From positions 7,118,976 to 7,182,975 of the forward strand of contig CM022665.1 of NCBI GenBank assembly GCA_012295275.1: a stretch of DNA of 64,000 bases. Direction: 5' to 3'. The notes under the pieces are model-generated. The model did not search any database. It worked only from the letters and a program-made list of their open reading frames with translations, and was not told the origin of the DNA. The position numbers were made by a program, and so were the translations under genes. The stretch is from Chrysomallon squamiferum (lineage: Eukaryota; Mollusca; Gastropoda; Neomphalida; Peltospiridae). Of the stretch, positions 51,129-63,461 are shown one piece after another; the stretch's first letter is position 1, and every line of letters begins with the position of its first letter.

Positions 51129-52677
51129 TATACAAGAAGGAAATAAAACAATATTTTTAAAACTTTAGCAAAAGTTCACTTTCAGTCTAATAATTATTTA
51201 AACAGAAAACTTTAAGATGTATTTGTCAATTTATAATTTTTATTTTTTTGTCATTTGCATATTACCTTTTATATTCATACAGTTAATCATTAAACGCACA
51301 AATGACATCTTGTTACAGTATCATTCTTTTTCACTTGTAAGTCGAAGTTTTTCTCCCTCAAAATATTGTTTAAAGGTAAGGGACATGATTAGAGAATGAA
51401 AGAAATTGAAAAAAGTCTCCGCCTATGCAAATTTTGTAACTTTAATCAGGCACGATCAGATATTAAGGCCTTTGTTTAAACACTGGTTGTTACAAAAAGA
51501 ACATTTTCACAATGGCAATTTCTTATTCTAGCCTCTATCCTACGACTATTTTATCAAAGATTGTCTGAGTCAGTAAGATTCCTTGTTATTGATCATAATA
51601 ATCTCATTCCTAATTGTATGTATAATGTCAAATAACTCTAGATTTAAATTTTTACAGTGAATTTTAGTTATGTGGAAATTGATTCTAAATATTTTAGAAA
51701 CTGATACAGCTATAAAATGAAGCAAAAAAATTTGGGAATCCAGTTATTTTTATTTTGAATCTAAACATGATCAATAGTGATATGCACAATTTCAAATATT
51801 TGGGAATGTTTTTAATAATATAAAATGAATAATGCCTAAAATGGGAGAAAAGGTTGGACTTACAGGTGAAGGTGTATAGTAATTGTTTTCATAGATCTAT
51901 TCTGTTGTTATATTATTGAGAGATATAAATGTTTTAAATTGATTTGTTATCGTTTTTTTATTTTTGATATGTATGGATGTTTTGAAGTTGTTTAGATATG
52001 TAATTTGGTATATGATAACATTGTAATATTATAGAAAATGTTTTATTACACACACACATACATTTGTTAACAAGCTATCTTAATATTAAATCTTAAATGG
52101 GAACCATTTTTAATTAATTAAAACTAGTCTAAACTGCTGAAAGTGGGTAGTTTGTTTTGTTTCAGTTTAACACTTTAAATAATGTAGCAGCCTAAAAACA
52201 CATGCATAAATCGCAGATTTATCTTATACTTATCGTTTCAATGAGATGTCCTAATGTAATGTTACAAAAATGTTGATTTGTCTGAAAGTCGGCGGTAACA
52301 ACCTCCACATGTACACACGCCGTGACTGTTGGGATTTATGGGAGGAGAATAAAGGGATTTAATTTGCATTTGTTCTTATTCTGCTCTTAGTAGATCGAAA
52401 TTATTTATTTTACGATATGGTTTATCAAGAAAATTGAAAGTAGAGGGGGTAGTAATCTCAAAACCTTTGGATATCACCGACTTAAGATAACCTCAAATTA
52501 TCATATGTTAACTTATTATTCCATACTTTCTGAATTTAACAAAAATGGCAAAAATGGTGTGAAATAACTCGTTTAATATTTTATGCTTTAAAACAGTTCA
52601 CCTGAACTGGATTAGCAAACGTTTCAAATATTTTTGAAAATGTTCGCGCCTTTTCGTTTTTGACTGCAAATTGTAAT

Positions 52678-52685
52678 CCAATCAG
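52678..52685 (+). promoter_or_regulatory. CCAAT box upstream of the duplicated-domain gene
   Basis: CCAATCAG about 250 bp before the ATG at 52931. An E2F-like TTCGCGCC lies near 52643 and a TATA-like TTATAAAC near 52731. Together they suggest the promoter of the downstream gene. Confidence 0.4.
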
Positions 52686-52930
52686 AGAGGGGATGGAAGG
52701 GGGACACAACCACTAACTGAGAGTTATTCTTATAAACTGGTTTTTGGTCGTGTTTTCCAGATAGATGTCATTTGCGTTATAGCTCGGCGGAATATTGAAC
52801 AGAATTTTCCTTTTGCTGCCGACAGTCCCTCGGTCATCACTATCATTACTTTTGTTCCTGAACTGAGTTACTTCTTTTCATTTTTTAAAATTTCCATTTA
52901 GTGGTCGTTTACTTACAACCAAATTTCAGC

Positions 52931-53065
52931 ATGTCGAAGTTGTTTTTAGTTGTTGTGGATATTTTGCCACGCACGGAATCCATGGATTTCACCCTGTTTG
53001 TTCAAAAAATGTGTGGCATTTTTGCTGCATATTCGAACGCTACAAAAGTGGTCCACCGGTTTAAA
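52931..53065 (+). CDS. Duplicated-domain protein exon 1
   Basis: ATG in CAGCATGTCGAAG; codes MSKLFLVVVDILPRTES onwards, 45 residues, ending VVHRFK at a phase 0 gtaagt donor. Confidence 0.85.
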
Positions 53066-53692
53066 GTAAGTCATTAATACCATTTATACTGTCTATTGCT
53101 TTGGATACGAAACCAAAGTTAGAAACTATCAAATTTAAATTAAATAAATGATTATAAAGAGTACACTTGAGTTACTGCTTCCACTCCCAGTTTTGAATTT
53201 ATCATTTCTAGACATTGTAAAACACGCACCCCAAAGACCAGGAAAAAAAAAAAAAAAAAAATTATTATTGTTTTTATTATTATTATTAATTATTTTTATA
53301 TAAAGTTCAAAGAGAAAAGAAACAAATTGCTATAATTGTGATAGGTGTTGCAGGATATTTATTCTGTAACAAGTTTTTAATTTTTAAAATATTTTAATTC
53401 AAGAATATATTTATTTTCCTGAAAACAGAATGCTTGTGTACATGTATGTGCAATGCATCAATAATAAATAAGTCTTATAACGTTTTTTGTTTTTTGCTTT
53501 TGCTCACAGGTGTCAGGAGAGTCCAAAATTATTGCTAGTGAGTTTTTAATATTTTTTATATTTATTTATTTTATATGTTGTTTGCTTTATGATATTTTTC
53601 CCCATTATAACTTTTTGTAAAATAAATTTATATATTGATATATTTTATTACAATTTTTATTATAAGCTAGTAATTTTCGAAATTATTATTAT

Positions 53693-53743
<51 letters not shown>

Positions 53744-55451
53744 TTTGTTAAACATAAGATGACACATGCCCTAATGATGCCTGATTGATCAAGTCAAGAG
53801 CCCCCCCCCACAAAAAATTATAAAATTATAATAATAATTCACAAATAGCCGTATATGTAGACATTTTCAGTGTTGGTTGTTAAGAATATACCAATTTGAA
53901 GTATTGTTGGTAACAACACAAAACAGCAATTTGTAGATACATTTCTGTTTGTATTAACTTTATTTATGAAAATATAGATACAATCGTACAACAAAATATT
54001 ATTTTCAAAGGAATAGGGCAAAATTGTAAATTGCATTTCCTACTGGGTGAAGTTGATAATTATTTTAAACAGTGTCAGTCTGTTTTAGCTGCACATAAAA
54101 TGTATGGCAACTATGCCAAGTAGGAAATGGAATTTACTGAGATTTTATTCAAGGCAAGATCACTGGACACCATTTCAAATGCTATAGTTAGGGGGCATAT
54201 TCTTTTCTAAATATTTATAGTGCACTCTGCTGATTAACCAGATCTACAAAAATAAAATAACAATAGTTTAAATTAACATGAACCTACTAACAAAAATGGG
54301 TATGTTTGTGATATTAAAATAATACAATTGTTGGAAATGATCAAGAATAGTTGTTTTTAAAAATAGAAGACAATCTGAAGAAATGAGGTAAATATTTTAT
54401 GGGAATGTTGTAAACAGTTTTTGCTAAAATACTGCCAATAAAGGCATATTAAATATTGCTCTATTAAGAGCATATTTATGGTTAATGCGTCTAATTAAAA
54501 AAAAAAAAATTATTACAAATATACTAAAATGGTTTAAAGTTTGATATTGTTAAATTCTGAAGATGTAGTAATTTCTTTTTCTTTTTTTTCTTTTAACTTT
54601 TTTTAACTTTTGGATAAAAGTGTGTACCCAGATTTAATTTACTTTGAAAAAGTTGCCATGCTTGTTATGTGGAGGTTGATATAGTTCAGTAGTAAATATT
54701 TTGTGCAGCACAAAATTTTGGTTTGATAATTTCTTGGTACTTTAAAATGTTCAACATGAACTTGTGTATTGGTATTACTTTTATCACTAGTTTCAATGCA
54801 TGTATAGTATAACTGTAATTATATTACACATGTCCAAAAAGCATGGCTTATTATGCTTTATACAATATTTATTATAAATTATAACAATTGTTTTTTGAAA
54901 TAAAATATTACAGTACAAATGTTTTAATTTTTATATTCTTAATTTTACATTCTTTCTTTTGAAAGACTTGAATATATTTAATTGCAACAGAGAAGAAATT
55001 ACTACCCATCCCATGCTTGTCTGGAAGCAAAAGCATTTTTGATGAATTAGGTTCATAGAAAGAAGATGAGAGCAAAAATGACAGCATCATTAATCAAATT
55101 TTAATTAAATGACTGTGCCACAGTAAAATCATTGTTTTCTTTAAAACAGTATGACCTATCATGTTTGGAGTTAGATGTATGCATTTTTTCAGTGCTGCAT
55201 TCATTGAAGGTAACTAAAGAGAACATGATTTCAGTCAGTTTTGTTTTGTTTTATTTTGTTTCACCAGCTATCTAGAAGCCTAGCTGTTCATCAGGTTTGT
55301 ATTACCTAAAAACAAAAATGAATACTTTCCAGGTCACATTAATATTTTTGAGATTCAAAATGTTTAATTTTTATATTATTATTTTTTTTAGATCTCCATT
55401 CACAAGAGATGAAGATATGTTTTGTACTAATATTGTTTGGCATTTTAACTT

Positions 55452-55485
<34 letters not shown>

Positions 55486-58400
55486 CAGATTAGTTTCTAA
55501 TAAGTAAATAATTTAATAAGCCGGATGTCTTGCATGATTTTAAAAAAATGATATATTCTTTATGTGGTAGCTAAGATACTTTTTCAGTACTCTGTTGCTG
55601 TACAAATATTCTACTCAAAACAGTAGGTACCAGTGCCTTTGTAAAGTTACACATTTTGTATACCAAAATGAAACCATTTACTTATTTTTATAATTACTGT
55701 TGTTATTTTAGTTTAAATTCAGTCCTGTAAAAGTATTAATGGAATTTAAGAAAATAACAAAGTAAAATTAGCTTAATATTTAGTAATTGCACAGTTAAGA
55801 CCAAGAAAATGGTAAAACAAAAAAATAATTCTGGTTCTGGCAGTGCATCTGTTCAATTAAAGTTGCTGTTAACTTTAATATTGGTATAAAAAAAAATGTT
55901 TGTAATACAACCAAATTAAGGTACATGCCATTAAAAAAGTTTAACTGTTTAATGTGAGAAAAGTAATTGGGGTGCCTATGTACTGAATTTTCTCTAACCA
56001 TATTTATTTTTTCATACACATTTCAAAATGTATATATTCATTTGGAATTTTAAAAAAAAACACACCTGAAAACAACAACAACAACAAAAATATACAAATT
56101 ACCTTTATTGGATTTAAGAAGCCAGGTATATCTTGGGTTTTATTATTTATTTTGTTCTTATAATAAAAAGATACTACAGTGAAATAGTAGTTCATCTGTT
56201 AGGATAATGTTGGTCAAACAGTAAAGTGTTTACGTTAATAATTAAAGCCCTTCATGGAAATTAATATATTCTATGCTCCATTACTGATCAGAACTGAAAG
56301 TACAGACTTTTATGAGTTACGATGGCAAGCAGATGCTGTTTACATGTATGCTAGGTGAAACTTTAGTTTTATCTAGTAATATATAATTTCTGCTTTTTTA
56401 AATGAAAAAATCTTCATTTTATTGTTGATGCTCATATTTGGAGAAACTGCTTTTCGGCATAGGTTAAATTTTCAGAATGGACTAACTTCAGTTTTGTTAA
56501 ATTATTTATCAATAACATGTCTTGGTCCATTTAGTAAGTTCAATATGTACTATTGTCTTTTGACAGTTTTTGAAGTGATGAACATGCTTGGGATGGAGCG
56601 TACCATTTCTGGTCTGTGGCGACTTGGAGGAGTAAATGTGACCATGACTCCATTGATTGCATATGAAAAGTTTGCCAAGTTTCTTGGAGCAAACCAGAAA
56701 CTCACTGAATTCACCCTAAATGATTTGCCTGATGAGCATCTGTACTGGTTAACTTTTGATGTGGAATATACTGGTAAATGGATAAAATCTTTTATGAACG
56801 TCATCTACAGTAGAGAAAATAAATGGCCTGAATACTTTGTGAATATTTTTTAATACTTTGTAAAAACCTTATGTAATGTGGTATGTCAAGTCCAATAAAA
56901 GACATATTGTTATGTTTTCATTTGTATTCAAATACCATATGTAGATCAGGCAGTAATTAAAGTGGAATATGTGTGATGTTTCTTTCTTTTTTTTCTTTTT
57001 TTTATATAATGTAATTTGATTTTATACATTATGGCTTTTTGGTTATTTGAAAAAAAGAAAATTTATTCTTCCATTTTAATATTTATTTTTATAACAGATA
57101 AATCCATAGAAGAACTCATGGACATATGGAAAAGGGAAGCAGAGAAAGTTTTGTCTGCCAGATGTGAGGTTGGATTGCCAATTGAACTGTATAAAGTTGT
57201 TCTTGAAAGACAGGTAGGAAAGAAACCTTCACTGATACGTTATGTATCACAGACTATTACATTTTGAAAACACTAATCCTTATACCATAACAAGCTTGAA
57301 TGACACACATTTTTTTCTCAATGCAAATTATTAGTTATTTAAAAATAGAAATCCATGAGACAAAAAATCAAATTGACAACATAAATAGGATAATAAGTAA
57401 ATACTTTGTGGCACTGAAATAGTTTAATAATTGTTTGTACATATACACACATTACCTTAGCTTGCAGTGGAACACAATTTTGCTTTATTTACATATTAAA
57501 ACAGCATTGTTATGGAGTATTCGAATAGCAGCATCTAATGTAATTGGTACAAGACTGGAAATAAGTGGATGATCACATACTGAACAATACAAATACATGG
57601 TTTGTCATGTTAGGACAGGTGTCTGTATCTGTTTGCAAAATTAAACACCATGTATCTAAAATATCTAAGAATATTGTTTTTCTTTCTTTTTTTTTCTTTT
57701 TTTTCTTCTTTCTTTTTTTTTATCAGTGATTATCCATACATTGCATCAGTCTAGAATATTACAATCCAGAACTTCAGTTAAATGTATAAAGATCATTCCA
57801 CAGCAATACAACAAAATTCCAGAAACTTTCCTGGGTGACCATCTCTGATTTTGATAAAATATCACTCATTTGTGCATCTGTATAAATGATGGGACCAAAT
57901 TCTCATTAGTTTTGAAATTAATGGTTAATCAAACGTAGGGCCTGTCAACCCAATTTTGGCACTTGTGACTGTCAAGATATTTCAGGCTAGATTCATTGTC
58001 AGTCGATATCCTTTTTCATCATATCCTGTGCTAAGAAGAGTTAAAAAGCTTTTAGAGAATTCCAATTTACAGAGGGTTTGCTTTTGGGGGTTTTCACTAT
58101 ATTAATTCATTTATTATCAAAACTTCCATTTAATTGTTCTCAACAGCCTGTCATATATGCAATGTTTACTTAAATTAAATTATCTTTTTGGTGATAGACG
58201 TAACGAAAATATCAGGTAGTTAACCAAACAATTCATTTTTGACGTGGCTACATTTCCTGATAGGCAATTTCCTGTATTCTAAAAGTAAAATTCATCTCTA
58301 CCTAATGTTTTGCTACCAGTAATATTTTTGATTCAGAATTATTTGCTCCATGGAGCATAATTCTGGTTTAACAAACATTATTGCAATTTTTAAAAACTAC

Positions 58401-60984
58401 TGTAACAATAAAACTGACTTGTAGCCATAGCCAGGATGACGTTGAGATTAAAAATAATACTTGTGATTAAGATATGGTTACTAGTAAAAATCTGTTTAAT
58501 GTGGTGTATAACTACAGGTATTTTGCACCAATAAATAGTGCATGCTTTGTTTTTGAACTTTGGAATACAGGTTAGAAACCCAAGTTTATTTACCTGTCAC
58601 GGATTTGAGCCACAAAGTCAAAACTTGGTATACATACAGCAAATAGATAATAATTAATGATATTAAAAGCTCATTATGCTAGGTAATTGACCATATGGTC
58701 AGATCACCCCAGGTATGTATGCATATTTGTTTTCATTTTGTAATTTTTTTTGGTCAACTTTGGACCCTAACATTATTAATATTTTACTGCATTCAGATAA
58801 TCTTCTCATAAAAAAGCATCCAAAGGTACATACTTCTAAACAATCAACTCTATGACAAATAATTATCAAATCATAGACCTTGAAAATGTAAAAAAAATAC
58901 ACATTTTGAATGATAAAAAAACTAAACTTTAGATGTCTCCAGCTGAATATCTTTATAATAAAGTTATTAGCTTTCAAAAATAGCCAGAAACATTTTGACA
59001 ATCATGAGTACCCAAAAAGTCTTATGATATTGACAGTTCATTCAGTTTCATGTATGATTCAGACAAAATGCAGTTTAACATTTAAGTGTGTGGGGGAGGT
59101 GTGGGGTTTTTTGTATCTGACAGTGTATTTAAGCACTCCAAAGCCCTCCAGTAATCCATCATTTTGTTCTGACCTATTTTTAGTGACTTCATTTTTTGTT
59201 TGAGATACCGACTGAAAACTGCATGAAAGTTAATCTTGAAGTCTTTATCTTTGTTTTTATTGCATTAATGTTATCTTGTATTGTGAAAAAAGGGCTTAAT
59301 TTCAATCAGATGCGCCTTTGATAGCTGCCACCTCATTAATAGATTTACAGTAGGGTATTGTGAACATTGTCCGTACACTAATTTGTTTTGCTCACAGGAT
59401 TAACTCTAGGAGCTTTTTTCATACAAACTTGACCAAATAAATGTGCAGTATCTTCATTTGCATATCCAATATAAATTATTTGCTTCCTGAAAGTAGAAAA
59501 CATTGATGAAAAACTTCTGTAAAGTCACCTGACCATTTCTGAGAGTTCCCTTTTAAACATATATCACTGGGTAGATCATTTTTTCATTTCTTAAAGGACA
59601 GTGGAATTGAAGCTTGAAATAACTATAGTGTTAATTCATGGCTGCTGAAGCTTATTCACCTTGATCATGAAAGCAACTGATCATTTTGATTTTACTTTAG
59701 TGTTGAATGATTTGTTTCCGATGACAAAAAAAGCAAAAAAATGTATGGTCACATGACAACAGTTCTCAACTGCAGTTGTTACCTAAAAATAGCCTTTTCA
59801 TTTATGATTTTTTGTTCAGTGATTGTGGTAATAGCTTGGAAATAATTATTGGAATTGATGATGGAATAAGTATGTTTAATAAGTGGTATTGGGGAAAATT
59901 GAGCTTGTTATGTTTCAAACTTGGTTCAAAACATACTGCATACATAAAAAATAACAGTAGGTCAATCAAAACAGATTTCATTATTCAGTCTCTTTTGTTT
60001 TACATTTGCTTCATAAAGTCGCCCCAAACAGGCTCTTGAAAATATTTTTTCCAAACTCACTTCTTAAATGTTATCTAACTAGAATTCAACTTCTGTTCCA
60101 TTTACATTGACATCACAATACATATAAATTTTGTAAATGTTACAGATCAATTCATTATTCATCCAGTTTTTGTCCATGTGTTCTTAATATACTCTAATTC
60201 AAGAGGAACAGTCACTCAACATCATCTTTATTATTATATACCTTTAGGCTTTACTATAGCACAAAGACTGTACCTTGATGCTTAAGAAAACTACCAATTT
60301 TTAACATTTCAGATTTTGTTTTATTGCTTCTAAATGGATTGTATCATATAAATCTGTTCACTGATTAATTTAGTATAAAAACTATATAGTTTAAGTAGAA
60401 GGTGAGTTATTAATTTTCAAAGATTTAATAATTTTTTTACCATGTGAATGGTCTGGAACAGATGAATAATTTTACCAGCTTTGGCTTCCAGTATCAGTGT
60501 AAATAAACTTTGCAGATGTATAAAAAATTTAGATTGCATATTTTCAACACACAGTGTGTCATTATGAAATAATATTTGTCGGAGACAATCTTGCTTTAGA
60601 ACTGCCCCTTGAAAATAGATTGATTGAAAATGGCAATTGGGTATGAACAATGTATACACAACAGATATTTGAATAATTTCATATTTTTTATCACTGAATT
60701 CAGGATAGAATTATAGTTGGGAATCAGCTTTGAATTTCCCGAAGAGAAAATCACATTGGAGTACATAATGTGTATATTGATCCTTCAGTGTAAATGAGAA
60801 AATAATTATTATTTTGATTTTTCAGGTACATGCATTTGTCAGTGTAGAATCTCCAGAAAAACTTGACGAGCTGGCATTCACCCTTCCTCTGATGCAGGAG
60901 CTTGGAGACAAAGTGCATATCAAGTGCAAAGCTGTGCAGAAGTTGGAAATATACAGCAAGAAAATTCTCAGTGATTACATGTAG
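52931..60984 (+). CDS. 214-residue protein with two muconolactone-isomerase-like (dimeric alpha/beta-barrel) repeats
   Basis: Exons 52931-53065, 53510-53537, 56567-56773, 57098-57213 and 60826-60984 join in frame (phases 0, 1, 1, 0) to 214 residues. No signal peptide or membrane segment, so probably cytosolic. Repeat 1 (about 4-95) and repeat 2 (about 114-208) share one layout: strand (LFLVVVDI / YWLTFDVEY), helix, strand pair (KVVHRFK...IIAIFEV / KVVLERQVHAFVSVES), helix (ERTISGLWRLGG / EKLDELAFTLPLMQELGD), last strand (VNVTMTPL / KVHIKCKAV), trailing helix (YEKFAKFL / LEIYSKKI). FVSVESPEKLDELAFTLPLM resembles bacterial muconolactone delta-isomerase-like proteins. Introns fall at equivalent places in the two halves. 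I do not know a catalytic role and assign none; a non-enzymatic barrel protein is equally possible. Splice borders are confident, the family call less so. Confidence 0.85.
53510..53537 (+). CDS. Duplicated-domain protein exon 2 (28-nt microexon)
   Basis: Coded residues VSGESKIIA plus one base, between acceptor gctcacag and donor gtgagt. It is needed to keep frame between exons 1 and 3 and supplies the second strand of repeat 1. Confidence 0.8.
53680..53744. repeat. (TTA)n microsatellite
   Basis: About 20 TTA units, slightly interrupted at the left. Confidence 0.95.
55453..55484. repeat. poly(T) tract
   Basis: T run of about 30 bases. Confidence 0.9.
56567..56773 (+). CDS. Duplicated-domain protein exon 3
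   Basis: 207 bp, phase 1 to 1, acceptor cttttgacag, donor gtaaat. Completes repeat 1 (FEVMNMLGMERTISGLWRL) and starts repeat 2 (YWLTFDVEYT). Confidence 0.88.
57098..57213 (+). CDS. Duplicated-domain protein exon 4
   Basis: 116 bp, phase 1 to 0, coding SIEELMDIWKREAEKVLSA and ending KVVLERQ before gtagga. Confidence 0.88.
57214..60825 (+). other. Last intron of the duplicated-domain gene
   Basis: About 3.6 kb. From about 57750 to 59800 base composition is more even and the sequence less simple than elsewhere in the window, as decayed transposon sequence would be. No open frame or terminal repeat supports a specific element. Confidence 0.55.
60826..60984 (+). CDS. Duplicated-domain protein last exon
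   Basis: 159 bp, acceptor gatttttcag, coding VHAFVSVESPEKLDELAF through KKILSDYM and TAG at 60982-60984. Confidence 0.9.
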   Translation, partial: VHAFVSVESPEKLDELAFTLPLMQELGDKVHIKCKAVQKLEIYSKKILSDYM

Positions 60985-61495
60985 TTAAATAGCAGCTTCT
61001 GCAAATAGTGAAACATTTTCACTGACACAGAACTTGTTCGGACAGACAACTATCATATAAACATTTAATATAAATACTGTGACTATTCTCTTTTTAACAT
61101 AGTATTGAATAGTAGATGTTTGAGTTAGAGATTAATTCAGTAAAACTAACATTTCTCCTTAATACGTAATGCTGCCTTTCATCTGAGATAAAAAGAAAAT
61201 TGAACAATATTAATTCCCATTTGGTTAGTAATATTGATAAAAAAGAATTCTAAACATATTGACTGGAAAATACTTGAAATAAAAAATTTAGTTTTTAGAT
61301 TTTGATAGTCATTTTAGATAAGTATAGGTTATAACAATTTTTTACTTTTAAAAATATTTTTATCCATTATAATAATAATAGAGGAAATTGCTTTCCTGTA
61401 AATGAATGTGGTAAAAACAAGTAACAAAATTTAATAGCAATTTCATGGTAATTATGCGCAAAGTTATTGCTAATGGTGCAGTTTGAAATTTATGA

Positions 61496-61501
61496 AATAA
61501 A
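61496..61501 (+). terminator. Candidate polyadenylation signal
   Basis: AATAAA about 510 bp after the TAG of the duplicated-domain gene; a second AATAAA follows at 61541. Confidence 0.35.
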
Positions 61502-62528
61502 AAAAATTTTGCTGTGCAAAAGCAAGTTATTGTCCTTGTTAATAAAAAATTTTATATTGATTTAAACTTACGGATTTTTTGATCTTTTGATTTAAATTTT
61601 TTTTACAAATTCATTTCTATATTTAATATAATACATTTTATTACATTTGAGCTACTTAAGCAAGCAGATTAGAATGTTTTTATTTTAATAAGTAAAATAC
61701 ATATTAACAAAATAAAATTAAAGATTCAGTTCACTGAATATTGTGACGTTAGATTCATCTCTTAAAATATCAGTCATTAAGTATCCATTGTTCCCTGTTA
61801 ACATGTTTTTCTGTATAGTGTGTCTTTATGATCCATATTTTCTTTCATTTCTTAGACTTTTCTTCAATTGTGTGATCATACGATAAACCACCAGCAGTAA
61901 AATGTCTGAAAAGGACCTATGGGAATTATTGATTTAAGATAGCTAATCATGTTAAGGGATATTGAAAAATTAATAGAAATACTTAGATGATTTACTTTTT
62001 TTTAATAGAGGTTTAAATTTTATTACATTTATATAATGAAATTGATGGGCTTCGACCTTTCTAATCAGATTTTCAGTTTTTAGTTGTATGCTTTATCATT
62101 TAACCTTTATTTTTGTTTATTATTATTTTTTTTTTTACAATTTAGTTGCATATATTTTGTTCGTCTTGCAGTTTGTCGAAAACTAAATTAGTTTGACGAC
62201 TGTCATCATCACTTTGTCCTAAATAAAAATAAAAGACCAGAGTCATTTTCCAGTTCTGTTTCTGTTGTTTTTTTTGGACACGTATCTTATGCTCTTTGCA
62301 TTGACATTACTGTGTTAAAAAGAAGTCTGTTGAATGTATTGGACACTCATAGTGCATATTTTATTTAAATCTGATGAATTCATTTAATTTCAAAGCAGAA
62401 CCTTTTAAATGAAACCTGTTCTATTCAGGTTTTATATTAATTTGAATACTGCAAGTTTATGTATATTATGAATGTGTAATGCAAAATGTTGCAGAAATAA
62501 AAACACAAAAGAAAAGTATTCTAACAAA

Positions 62529-62534
62529 TTTATT
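62529..62534 (-). terminator. Candidate polyadenylation signal of the minus-strand gene
   Basis: TTTATT on the plus strand, AATAAA on the transcript, about 250 bp beyond the stop codon at 62780. Confidence 0.3.
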
Positions 62535-62779
62535 TCAGGTATTCAAACTACGATTTGTATTTAAAATATTAAAATATTATCAAAAACATAATGTATGTTA
62601 TAATATGGATTTGAGGAGTGACTTGAGAATTGTTTCATGATCAGTTCAAATCTTCTTGTGTTCAACAAAAGGTAAAAATAAAAACTTCAAAAATAAATAA
62701 AAATATTGTATGGATTCAAAAAATTGATATAAACAAAAAAAATCTTATTAAGAACCATCACAGTCCAATGCTTTGCTGA

Positions 62780-62998
62780 TTATTCCTGTAGTATTTCATC
62801 TGTTCTGCACATTAGTTCACTCTGGTATCTTGATGTTTCATCTGCAAGGTATGGTCGAAGAAGTTCAGAACGATTCATTCGTGGGTATTTGTTCTCCACC
62901 CGATTGCGAGATTCGACATTGTAATACATTTGTTCACGTTTTTCCAGGAAAAGCCTTTCGTCATGTTCATAGTGTGGAATTCCCCCAATTTCAGCATT
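62780..62998 (-). CDS. Unrecognised gene, last exon
   Basis: 219 bp, phase 0 start with NAEIGGIPHYEHDERLFLEK, ending EILQE and a stop codon at 62782-62780. Confidence 0.72.
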   Translation of the reverse strand, partial: NAEIGGIPHYEHDERLFLEKREQMYYNVESRNRVENKYPRMNRSELLRPYLADETSRYQSELMCRTDEILQE

Positions 62999-63461
62999 CT
63001 GTTCATAAAAATATATCTTTAATGAAAGTATCCAATATTTTTTTTTTTTTTTCAACATTTAATATATTTTACAAGCGTTGATCACTTAATCAGTTCATGA
63101 ATTTAAATTACATTTTGCAGGACTCCTAAGTCATTGTTTTATACAAGCAACTAATATTAACTATTAATATATATGACAATAAAATGGTCATCTTTTACAT
63201 AAATGTATGAATGTTATTTAAAAACTGCATCTGCAATCTGATACCATTTCACAAATTAATTACATAAATTATTTTTTCTAAGCAAAATATTTCTAATTCT
63301 TAAACTTTATGTGAAACCATTTAAAAAAATAATAAATAAAAATAAAATAATAAGAATAATGTATTACCTTTAATATATTGCCCCTGTTTTTCATGTCTGT
63401 TTTCCATTCCATTGTATATCCTTTTGGTATCATAGGGTGAAGTTGTGAATAAACAGGTATT
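62780..63461 (-). CDS. Unrecognised protein, C-terminal two exons (gene runs off right edge)
   Basis: Exons 63461-63368 and 62998-62780 join at phase 0 and give at least 103 C-terminal residues. The protein is hydrophilic, with motifs YSQLHPMIPKGYTMEWKTDM, GGIPHYEHDERLFLEKREQM, NRSELLRPYLADETSRYQ and a final TDEILQE. It is rich in Tyr, Arg, Glu and Met, with no membrane segment, cysteine pattern or known catalytic motif. Both exons have good splice sites (acceptors ttttag and gaacag, donor gtaata), and composition is unlike the surrounding noise, so I believe it is a real gene. I do not recognise the family. Confidence 0.7.
63368..63461 (-). CDS. Unrecognised gene, penultimate exon
   Basis: 94 bp; the first base completes a codon from an exon outside the window, then IPVYSQLHPMIPKGYTMEW and onward to GNILK before gtaatac. 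Confidence 0.68.

Larger units (their letters stand above)
48025..52930. other. Intergenic region
   Basis: Nuclear receptor 3' UTR followed by AT-rich sequence with no convincing gene on either strand. It contains a (GT)n near 50612-50640 and a mariner-type MITE at 50934-51128. The last 300 bp are the likely promoter and 5' UTR of the next gene. Confidence 0.65.
53538..56566 (+). other. Intron of the duplicated-domain gene
   Basis: About 3 kb, AT-rich, with a (TTA)n at 53680-53744, a poly(T) tract at about 55455-55483 and no recognisable gene. Confidence 0.75.
60985..62779. other. Space between convergent genes
   Basis: 3' UTR of the plus-strand gene with AATAAA at 61496-61501 and 61541-61546, then AT-rich sequence. 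A minus-strand AATAAA at 62534-62529 could end the gene on the other strand. Confidence 0.6.

Noticed and set aside
57750-59800. A large transposon in the last intron of the barrel gene
   Set aside because: Composition hints at decayed repeat, but there is no open frame, terminal repeat or motif to support it.
62773-63081. 102-residue plus-strand open frame at 62.8-63.1 kb
   Set aside because: It overlaps the minus-strand last exon, which has better composition and splice sites; read as a shadow.
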